Shown in pieces: positions 35,201 to 41,716 of a stretch of DNA of 41,716 nucleotides. Source of the DNA: Bacteroidota bacterium (lineage in GTDB: Bacteria > Bacteroidota > Bacteroidia > Flavobacteriales_D > Crocinitomicaceae); the NCBI GenBank assembly GCA_006227105.1, contig SBFR01000093.1, positions 1-41,716 of the forward strand. The letters are read 5' to 3'. The position numbers and the translations under genes were made by a program. Position 1 is the first letter of the stretch; every line of letters begins with the position of its first letter. The notes beneath the pieces are model-generated. The model was not told where the DNA came from and made no database searches. It saw nothing but the letters and a program-made list of their open reading frames with translations.

Positions 35201-38200
35201 TTGTAATGGAGAGTTAGAGGCTATAGATCCTTGTAAAGATGCATATTCTCAGTACATGGAATGTATTCTAGATTTCAACACTTGGGCAAAGGATAACAAC
35301 TATGCCTATTTCTACAAAGAAATCCCTAATTACGAAACATTTGTTAAGTATGATGTCTGTTATTGCGTTGGAGAGTTTTGTGCCAGATTGGAGCAAATTG
35401 AAGCAGGTTTAATTGACTTCACAAACGCAAGTTATTTTTATGAATACCTCGATCCAAGTAATGTGTGTCATAAGCCATGTGAACCGGAACATCAATCAGG
35501 ATTTCAGAATCAGCAAATTATTGTTCAATTGGTAGATGATTGTTTGGAAATGCAGTACAATCAAGCGGTATTCAATGCACAGCAAGATTATGCTAATTAT
35601 CAGGATAGTTTAAGTAATGCTTTGGTGAATTTGTACAATTCACATTGTCTTAGCGTTGATGAAAGTCTTTCATATAAATACAATGACAAGCTATATCATT
35701 TTACTCTTTATTATTATGATCAAGCTGGTAATTTGATTAAAACCATTCCACCAGCTGGTGTTGAACGTTTGAATACAACAAGTAGTGATGATGCTTTGTC
35801 TATCCAAATCCAATCTGACCGTTCGTTTGGAAATAAAACGGTATTTACCTCTCATCGTTTGGCAACCAGATATGAGTATAACTCACTCAATCAATTAGTT
35901 GCACAATCAACTCCTGATACAGACCCGATGAACATCTATGAGTTAACCTTGCCAAATGGATTGAATAACAAGTTGATCACTCGTAAGATTCAAATGGTTA
36001 ATGAAAATATTGGATATCTCGTTGGCGAAGTCCCTCCTATTCAATCGGGTGATCCAGTAAGGGGATACATGTATAAGACTTCAGATGGCGGTATAACCTG
36101 GAATCGTGTTTATAATCTGATTGGAAGTGATCTTAAAAAAGCAGTGATGCTGACAGCCGACTTAGGATTTGCAATTGGATCAAACGGAATTGTTCTCAAA
36201 ACAAAGGATGGTGGAAACAGTTGGGATTTACTCAATTCATGGAGTAATGCTGGAATGATCGTTGACTTGAATGATATTACTTTTGAAGATAATGGAGCTG
36301 GTAATTTCACAGTAACCATTGTCGGAAATAACGGTCTCATAGCTCAGAGTACAGATTTACAGAATTTCTCAGCATATTCTGCTGGTTCAGTATGGGATCT
36401 TAGCAGCATTTCGAAATCTTCGACACACTATTTTGTTACTGCAAACGGAAACACACCTGTTTCAACTGCAACTCTTTTCACAAAACCGCTTTCAAGTGGT
36501 GCGTGGACAGAATCGAATAATTTCACTGCAGGAGCTATTCACTCGGTAGACATAACCATTGGGAATGCGTCAGTTATGGCAGGAGCTGACGGAAGATTAT
36601 ATATAAATTCCGATATCAGCAATACAGGATCGCGTTGGCATATGGTCGAAACTGATCTGATTGGAAACATCACCGACGTTCAATTTATGAATGAAAATGT
36701 CGGAGTTGCAATTGTAGATAATAAGCTCTTCAGAACGGTAAATGCTGGTGCTAATTGGCAACAAATTTCATCTGACATTTTTAATCATCTTTCTGAATCT
36801 CAGGATGGTTCTTCTGTACTTGCAGTGGGAGCGAATAGTAAAATGGTATTAATCGTAAATTCTACTGATCCACAAACCCCGACAATACCAGTTAATTTCA
36901 ATGTTCAGGGAATGAATATTACTTCAGGTTGGGTAGATCGAATAGTCAATGGTAACACCTCTACTACAACAGCGGTAATCGCTATTGGTTCTGAACTATA
37001 CATTTCCCATAATGCAAGCGAGACTATTTCTTTCTGGACACCCTATGCTCTGGGTAATATTTTAGCAGGAGGCGTAGTCAAAGACATCTCCTTGGAAAGA
37101 GTAACATCGAATGGAACTGAACTTCGAGGAACACTACTAACCACCAATGGAAGACTCATTCGATTTAGAACTAATCCTACAATTGGTTCCCCAATGGTTA
37201 GCAATATTAATGCTCAAGGCTCTTCTTTTATTGCCATGGATAAGGATCCTGTAAGCTCAATGGTGTTTGCTTATAAAGCAAATGGCGAGATCAAGCGAAT
37301 CAATTTAGCATTACCAAATAATACTCCCCCAACAACAATTACTAATGCTGCCTCTTCCAACCAGGAATGTATGGTTGTAAAAGGAAATAGTTTGGTCTTG
37401 GCAGGGAATGAGCTTAGATATGTAGCAATTCCGGGAGGTGCGATAACAGTTCAATCTACTGCAACCAATCCAGTAAAATTGAATGAAGTGAACTATATGA
37501 ATAATTACATGTTCACTGCTGGAAGTGACGGCTCGTTGTACCGTTTAGAATCTGGTATTTGGAGAATTGTCCGAACCGCTACCAATAAAGACATTTACGC
37601 TTCATCATTCCTGGGAAACAACTATTATTTGGCTGGAGAAAATGGTTATTTATCACGAGGAACGATTTCATCCGGTATTTACAATTCGAACCCACTCAAC
37701 CTATCAATCGGAGGAAGTATTGAGTCAGTAGTTACAGAGTCCCTATATGACCTTGCAATTAATGGAAATAGAATGTATGCTGTTGGTGAAAATGGTAGAG
37801 TAATCTATTCTCCTAACCCAACGATTTCTGACTTTGCAAAACTCACCTTTGGTTCAGAGGATTTGCGTGGAGTGTGTCCAAAAGTAGGTAACTTGAAGAT
37901 GATGATTGTAGGTAATCAGGAGACCGTATTGGAAATTGCTGGAGCAAGTTATATTCAAAAAAGAGACTTGTTCACTCCACAATTAGTAGATGTTCATTTT
38001 GCAAATACAACTTCAGGCACTGTGCTTGGAGATAAGTTTACTATTCGTAAAACAATAGATGGGGGAACAACATGGTATACCATAAAGCCGTTAGCCCTAA
38101 CTGCACCAATTGACCAATATAGCGAAGTGATTACAATTAGTGATAATCGATCTATGATTTTTGGACAAGGAATTCCTATGAATAGCACGGGCAGTATTAT

Positions 38201-41200
38201 TCAGAATTTTCCATTTAACAATACCCTTGATCAGGTTACTGACTTAGAGGTATTCCAGAATAAACTCTACATTTTGAATTCAAATGAAGTTGTTTGGTTG
38301 AATTTGATCAACGGTACTAATGGCAGTTTTGGAACTTTTGTTGGAACTGCCAATTCTATCGAACTATTCAATAACGGATCCTTTGCAATTGCAGGTGAAA
38401 ACGGTTTATTCTCATACTTCGACGCGACTGGAACGGAAATATTCAACTCCTCTATTGGGACTGAAGACATCAATGAGTTAAAATTCATTGACAACACATA
38501 CGCTGTTGCGGTAGGTGATAATGGAGCTTATTATAAGTTCACTGCAACTGGAGTTTCAGCTTCAGGTTATCCCACTGCTGGGTCGTGGATCGTTCAAAGT
38601 ATGTTACTTCTGAATGGAACAGATCCAATAGGAGTTGACACTTATGGTCAGATTAATATATACACTATTGATTTTAGCACTCCAGTGAATGCAGTCTTTG
38701 GAGGAGAATATTTGGATCCACTTTTTGCTTCTGCAGCACATTGTTATACACGAAGAGTGTTCGATCCAAATTCGCGTTATTCATCAAGATTCTTTTATGA
38801 TCGATTAGGACGTTTGGTTGTAAGTCAGAATGCTAGACAATTCAACGTTGTTGACGTTTTTGGAAATCCAAAGGAGCGCAAGTTTAGTTATACCTTATAT
38901 GATGCTTTGGGTCGTGTGGTTGAAGTTGGAGAGAAGACAGAAAATCCTTCACCAGCCACAAATTCAGGATCAGTGCAATTCAAGGATGTATTTGGAACGG
39001 ACGTGTCAGGATATTACAATCCTTCTGTGATAGATGATGCTCAGCTCATTGCCTGGGTTGAAGGTTCCGGCGCTAGAAAGGAGGTAACGAAAAGTTACTA
39101 CGACAAAACAGTAATAACAGGATTACCATCAACCTTTACTCCAAATCCATTGACTCAACGCAAGAGAATAACTCATGTTACCTATGAGGAAATTTATGAT
39201 GGCGATGACCAAACATATTCACATGCCACGCACTATGATTATGATATTCATGGTAATGTAAAGACAATCCTTCAAGACAATCAAAAAATGGCAACGGATT
39301 TTGCGAGTATAGCAGACCAGAGATACAAGCGTATGGACTACATATATGATCTGGTTTCTGGAAATGTACATCGTATGAGTGTGCAAAATGGTGAAATCGA
39401 TCAATGGCACCATGCTTATCGTTATGATGCAGACAATCGTATTATTTCTGCACACACAACCAGTGAAGCTCCAATTCTCGCAGCAATTGGAAATGTAAAT
39501 GTCACAAGTCAGGCATTGGAGAATGAGTTAGTTCAAAATACAGACTGGCAACAAGATGCGAAATATTTATACTATGATCACGGTCCTTTAGCCAGAGTGG
39601 AGATCGGAAACGATCAACTCCAAGGAATGGATTATATATACAATCTTCAGGGATGGATGAAAGGTGTTAATGCCACATCCCTAGAAAATAATTTGGACCC
39701 GGGTAAGGATGGAGTTGATAATGCCCTTAATGGTAATTTTGCTGATGATGTCATGGCGTTCTCACTGCATTATTTTGCGAATGATTATACTCCTATCAGT
39801 GCAACTGCACCTGCTGCTTTGATCGAAAACAGTGATCTTGCATCCAATTCGAACGATTTATTCAATGGAAACATCAAAGTTATGCAGACGACATTGACTG
39901 ATCCTACTTCTCGTGAAGCTATGCCAATGGCGAATGCATATCAGTATGACCAGTTAAACCGCTTGCTTTCCAGTAAGAGTTTTATTAATTTAACAGGTAA
40001 TCAATGGGGAAATTCGGGAATGTACGACAATCGTTATCTAAATACATTTGAATACGATGCAATGGGTAACATTGTGCATCAGAATCGTTATACAGGAGCT
40101 GGGGTTCAGATCGAGGACATGAGCTATGGATATAAGAAAGATGCAAATGGTAATCTCTTGAGAAACCGCTTATACAATATAAACGATTATGTGGAGTCAA
40201 ATATTGATGACTCAGATATTGATGATATGGACAATGACATCTCTCAAGATTTGTTCAATCCGCAAGATCAAAACATAGAGACCGCATATAATTACTCATA
40301 CGATGAAGAGGGACGACTGGTGAATGACATTCAGGAAGGAATCAGCGAAATTATTTGGCGAGTGGATGGTAAGGTTAAGGAGATCAGAAGGCCCTCAGGG
40401 TCAGGAAAAAAGAACATCTCATTTGATTACGACGCTATGGGTAACCGAATTGCCAAACATGTATTTAATGATAACTGGGATCTTGAGAAAAGTACTTATT
40501 ATTTGTTAGATGCTCAAGGCAATCAAATGAGCGTATATGAACATGAAGTTGTAAATTCGAATGTTAATTATAACCTAACTGAACGACACATATACGGAAG
40601 TTCGTCATTAGGGATCAACATGGAAACGATATCGATGAGTGCTGTGCCAAATGAAAATTATTCAACTTCTGTAGGGAATAAGACCTACTCCATGGCAAAT
40701 CACCTTGGAAATGTACTCACGGTTATCAGTGATATTAAGATTCCACAATCTTCAGATGGAAGTACAGTTTCAGGGGCTCTGGTTGGAATCAGAAACATTT
40801 CTGACTACTCGCCGTTCGGTGTTTTGCTCCCAGAAAGGACGGTTGAAAGTGCGTTTTTCAGAATAGGTTTCCAGGGCCAGGAACACGACGATGAAGTAAA
40901 AGGAAACGGCAACTCCATCAACTTCAAATACCGTATGCATGACCCACGAGTTGGAAGGTTTTTTGCAGCGGATCCGTTGAGTGCGATGTATCCCTGGAAT
41001 AGTTCTTATGCATTTAGTGAGAATCGTTTGCTAGATGGGACAGAATTAGAGGGGCTAGAATATAATCCTTTGGGAAATGACCCGATGAGAGCAATAGCTG
41101 AAGGATTCAGAAGATTATTTCAAGGTATTGGTAGAATCTTTAGTGGAAAAGCAAAATTAAAGGTTGAAAAATATAAAAAAGGACCAAAAGGGACACCTGG

Positions 41201-41675
41201 TAAATTATCAGTTAGCACCTATTTTGGAAGTGAGATATATGTAGAAAGTGCTATAGAGCAATTTTTTGCTTCTGAAAGCACCGATTTAAAAGATTTGGTA
41301 AAGTTCAAAAGTCGAATTTATGCAGGTAAAAAGGTTAAGATAGATTATGAAGCTGTTTCATTCGAAATGAAAACTGAAATTGACACTGAGAGCAAGGTTA
41401 CTGTCGAAAAAATAACGGAAGGCCAATTTTATATAGACGGAGTGCCTGTTGACGGCCAATATTTTAAAATTGTTGACTCCAAAGGGAAAAACATTTCAGG
41501 GGGTGAATTAGGAGTAGGAAAAGATAAAAAGAAAGTCTATTTGCGTTATGAAGAAGGAAATGACAAAGCGAAATTAAAAGCTGGAATAAAAGCTGGAATA
41601 GAAATTCCAGACAAAAATGGTGGCAAAACTACAGTGGAAGGGTCAATAGAAGGTACAATTACAATTGATGACTAA
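29211..41675 (+). CDS. Giant YD/Rhs-repeat secreted protein (4154 aa), putative polymorphic toxin, with inserted beta-propeller
   Basis: Signal peptide; YD motifs (YYYDQAGNLIKTIPPAGVERL, YEYNSLNQLVAQSTPD, FFYDRLGRLVVSQNARQ, FSYTLYDALGRVVEVGE, YDYDIHGNVKTILQDN); Rhs core end YRMHDPRVGRFFAADPLSAMYPWNSSYAFSENRLLDGTELEGLE; then a ~200-aa tip. Confidence 0.93.
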   Translation: MRMATKRNLVVFVMLIIANLGMSQIIPYTGQPIFTVYQGSPVLVNQTGIPNPQTTVTAQAPNTGDLDLSVKNRLTLGVDINHKKYYSYPMKVRVRLELERWDDQQNALPDTTIHLEVFYNPQTDSTYISRESARFTGSYSVSARLDSVYINDIYNDTLPANLYVQNEILVNRRTAFTSLDTPIDFNSITAVNTNCDEDGIPDHIHLDWSNNIPGIIEYQLEWLHINNYSDDPTSNQVIATNLLPFNFKYNSTRITTSNDEYDLSLIFDKGWVVFRLRAVGVNVSGEIIYGDWNLGEFGTVSNATNNRFEVEEFLRHENTLNWQYSATYAEEGKKKEIISYFDGSLRNRQTVTQISTDQNTIVGETIYDYQGRPAINVLPVPVVDPSCQIDNPDKSSVLQFYPNFNQNDQEVATGYSAADFDLSQESQDCSIGSAPMGTQSGASQYYSTNNQDLQAEQAYVPDAQKYPFTRVEYTPDNTGRIRRQGGVGLEFQLGSSHETEYLYGQPNQLELDRLFGSEVGDALHYKKNVVIDAHGQASISYLDQEGRVVATALAGNAPNNLQGIMSEQDASVQLNVNAFGQDDSQNIVSIEGNSIVFSTQLLVAYASPYSFEYSFTIEPLQDECLPEICIDCVYDLTLELVDECGTDKFNEAYQQKVVGKFQLNNSVYTFHGLCVEDIIGSDNVPTINVDILEPGSYSFNKRLTINEDARLAFIDLYLNDSINDCIKTYQDFLDEYLALIDSSDCQVTCEKCFEELGTIEVYVASGNGTANDYYQQKEDCERLCSEGSISYCEAAYNMMQMDMSPGGQYGEYQNNTGQTDLTNHILSIYRTPNSLPQNLGAPSWKFPKLIDAYGEHPIYVDLNGDTSRIVVNDGGNGNWIPAVTDPNSIKYNPVDEEYYVYAEELLSELDFIDNFEFSWAKSLVIYHPEYCYYENCLRYSEKVSETDEFTSDSFDQLLDNTKTFQEAIENGFLPQGYAVIFNSNGNSNVNVSSDTENWVEAPSGNGPNSSYAWDPFTEYGSEFSSNECINAGVDLTSKFNAYQEIGGIMRSMAQTAAFMARCGDNFYSNPPASCFDFGGPVNGQYDVTILNTEWNILKAIYRSQKQQLKHELADCIALTECNQYCGCIGNEDYNPFSSGMIEPFDFNNPSAYLNSPYYQSTQPCGAALFNLFEQKDRRFPNVMEVITVQNANEAAYEMYLATGQCPVPFTLQNLLSQLAFNDELDNSGIELNDYSGLNALFQADNDFNMPGTIPNLIQNVNINGNTLIAEWIQNPGGNTYATLTLTKANSVVTWDQLNSIINLYSTTGTNFEAEGVYLSAGNSNEVVDINGSLTTFEIGNCSFANECTLNELGGDIQNLLSTLASTGNLTVINPIDIDPLVVGGNNINGLQTMLIENATNVGTSISWERISSNEFKLYNASTSSQAGVYLTFTASNPSGFNWSDFNQVAYFDNMLSMGQHLFSIDAHLTGGVIISLEGNVIRKNSSGESVGIQTGKCDLPTPVECQTNEHNAFDALYNVLNEVIVTNDFSGTENIDLFSSMFLESSITNQWDPSISSTNSTYNLLTDELIINAGECVINLTADGSNSLTEVVSFGEMSVSGTTDNFFNYHDFEIVATFDNGAGSLVEGIISGSSCLSIQQCYGCIPSALTIDELDSMRSQRLANGLFYLDNSIDRYNQYTAAIDSFNVSHGYNPGDSNYIEKKQYNYFTKNGFNFPTPGYLRFIEHIIPELDNLDFLKDPDKYVSTYGYGTNVLYEFDRYYEAITRYNLRATQTGASSLSPISKLEFTDAKVARNNGQYLLYLETMPNGSQSGQDILSYFGATTTITTAEQALYKQYTDAYLVFENGQLDGTGPQCGDFKKFSPMYAFEDIVENNLFCSSEGQQQFTDYIASVVSACPGRLPERKNCLPETANITMRDDQKLYILYKESIKDFNQSLWADANDVTLAFAFQNVHQFILSGYKADCLKQYQAYLSQYISSTSGNIPSLPPVSIEDFAPCNGELEAIDPCKDAYSQYMECILDFNTWAKDNNYAYFYKEIPNYETFVKYDVCYCVGEFCARLEQIEAGLIDFTNASYFYEYLDPSNVCHKPCEPEHQSGFQNQQIIVQLVDDCLEMQYNQAVFNAQQDYANYQDSLSNALVNLYNSHCLSVDESLSYKYNDKLYHFTLYYYDQAGNLIKTIPPAGVERLNTTSSDDALSIQIQSDRSFGNKTVFTSHRLATRYEYNSLNQLVAQSTPDTDPMNIYELTLPNGLNNKLITRKIQMVNENIGYLVGEVPPIQSGDPVRGYMYKTSDGGITWNRVYNLIGSDLKKAVMLTADLGFAIGSNGIVLKTKDGGNSWDLLNSWSNAGMIVDLNDITFEDNGAGNFTVTIVGNNGLIAQSTDLQNFSAYSAGSVWDLSSISKSSTHYFVTANGNTPVSTATLFTKPLSSGAWTESNNFTAGAIHSVDITIGNASVMAGADGRLYINSDISNTGSRWHMVETDLIGNITDVQFMNENVGVAIVDNKLFRTVNAGANWQQISSDIFNHLSESQDGSSVLAVGANSKMVLIVNSTDPQTPTIPVNFNVQGMNITSGWVDRIVNGNTSTTTAVIAIGSELYISHNASETISFWTPYALGNILAGGVVKDISLERVTSNGTELRGTLLTTNGRLIRFRTNPTIGSPMVSNINAQGSSFIAMDKDPVSSMVFAYKANGEIKRINLALPNNTPPTTITNAASSNQECMVVKGNSLVLAGNELRYVAIPGGAITVQSTATNPVKLNEVNYMNNYMFTAGSDGSLYRLESGIWRIVRTATNKDIYASSFLGNNYYLAGENGYLSRGTISSGIYNSNPLNLSIGGSIESVVTESLYDLAINGNRMYAVGENGRVIYSPNPTISDFAKLTFGSEDLRGVCPKVGNLKMMIVGNQETVLEIAGASYIQKRDLFTPQLVDVHFANTTSGTVLGDKFTIRKTIDGGTTWYTIKPLALTAPIDQYSEVITISDNRSMIFGQGIPMNSTGSIIQNFPFNNTLDQVTDLEVFQNKLYILNSNEVVWLNLINGTNGSFGTFVGTANSIELFNNGSFAIAGENGLFSYFDATGTEIFNSSIGTEDINELKFIDNTYAVAVGDNGAYYKFTATGVSASGYPTAGSWIVQSMLLLNGTDPIGVDTYGQINIYTIDFSTPVNAVFGGEYLDPLFASAAHCYTRRVFDPNSRYSSRFFYDRLGRLVVSQNARQFNVVDVFGNPKERKFSYTLYDALGRVVEVGEKTENPSPATNSGSVQFKDVFGTDVSGYYNPSVIDDAQLIAWVEGSGARKEVTKSYYDKTVITGLPSTFTPNPLTQRKRITHVTYEEIYDGDDQTYSHATHYDYDIHGNVKTILQDNQKMATDFASIADQRYKRMDYIYDLVSGNVHRMSVQNGEIDQWHHAYRYDADNRIISAHTTSEAPILAAIGNVNVTSQALENELVQNTDWQQDAKYLYYDHGPLARVEIGNDQLQGMDYIYNLQGWMKGVNATSLENNLDPGKDGVDNALNGNFADDVMAFSLHYFANDYTPISATAPAALIENSDLASNSNDLFNGNIKVMQTTLTDPTSREAMPMANAYQYDQLNRLLSSKSFINLTGNQWGNSGMYDNRYLNTFEYDAMGNIVHQNRYTGAGVQIEDMSYGYKKDANGNLLRNRLYNINDYVESNIDDSDIDDMDNDISQDLFNPQDQNIETAYNYSYDEEGRLVNDIQEGISEIIWRVDGKVKEIRRPSGSGKKNISFDYDAMGNRIAKHVFNDNWDLEKSTYYLLDAQGNQMSVYEHEVVNSNVNYNLTERHIYGSSSLGINMETISMSAVPNENYSTSVGNKTYSMANHLGNVLTVISDIKIPQSSDGSTVSGALVGIRNISDYSPFGVLLPERTVESAFFRIGFQGQEHDDEVKGNGNSINFKYRMHDPRVGRFFAADPLSAMYPWNSSYAFSENRLLDGTELEGLEYNPLGNDPMRAIAEGFRRLFQGIGRIFSGKAKLKVEKYKKGPKGTPGKLSVSTYFGSEIYVESAIEQFFASESTDLKDLVKFKSRIYAGKKVKIDYEAVSFEMKTEIDTESKVTVEKITEGQFYIDGVPVDGQYFKIVDSKGKNISGGELGVGKDKKKVYLRYEEGNDKAKLKAGIKAGIEIPDKNGGKTTVEGSIEGTITIDD

Positions 41676-41716
41676 ACGTTATATATTTTTTATAGGTATA
41701 TTCTTATTTCTATCCT
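41668..41716 (+). CDS. 5' end of a downstream gene (signal peptide/TM start), candidate immunity gene, truncated by window edge
   Basis: ATGACTAAA...: MTKRYIFFIGIFLFLS..., overlapping the giant ORF's stop by 8 nt. Confidence 0.55.
   Translation, partial: MTKRYIFFIGIFLFLS

Noticed and set aside
39219-40200. Minus-strand ORFs of 78 and 71 aa within the giant Rhs gene
   Set aside because: Antisense shadows of a long, clearly coding frame.
1-41716. tRNA or rRNA genes
   Set aside because: No cloverleaf or rRNA-like stretch was recognised on reading; not excluded without tRNAscan/Infernal.

Overview
The window looks like part of a Bacteroidota (Flavobacteriales-like) genome. Four blocks are readable. 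(1) 1-4845: the 3' end of a repeat-rich surface protein with a gliding-motility/type B T9SS C-terminal domain, a PorP/SprF-like partner and an APC-type amino-acid permease. (2) ~4.98-11.2 kb: an array of minus-strand ORFs separated by attC-like imperfect palindromes with no integron integrase in the window, i.e. a CALIN-type cassette cluster. Its cassettes carry a large RloC/AAA_13-like ATPase with a CxxC hook, a two-gene soluble + 4-TM module, and small orphan ORFs. (3) ~11.2-17.7 kb: an accessory region with a second, diverged copy of the soluble + 4-TM module, a WG-repeat relic, a small Cas2/VapD-like protein, and a split membrane sensor/histidine kinase/response regulator operon facing a second NarL-type regulator. 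(4) 17.9 kb to the window end: one long co-directional locus of secreted proteins. It contains a 1945-aa Rhs-family-like protein, a 336-aa protein that looks like its detached C-terminus, and a 4154-aa YD/Rhs protein. The last has an in-frame beta-propeller (YCF48/BNR-like) insertion and a variable C-terminal tip, followed by an overlapping secreted/membrane ORF cut by the window edge (candidate immunity gene). The best candidates for an undescribed system are the duplicated soluble + 4-TM pair and the propeller-bearing giant Rhs locus. All family assignments are from reading motifs; no database search was run.
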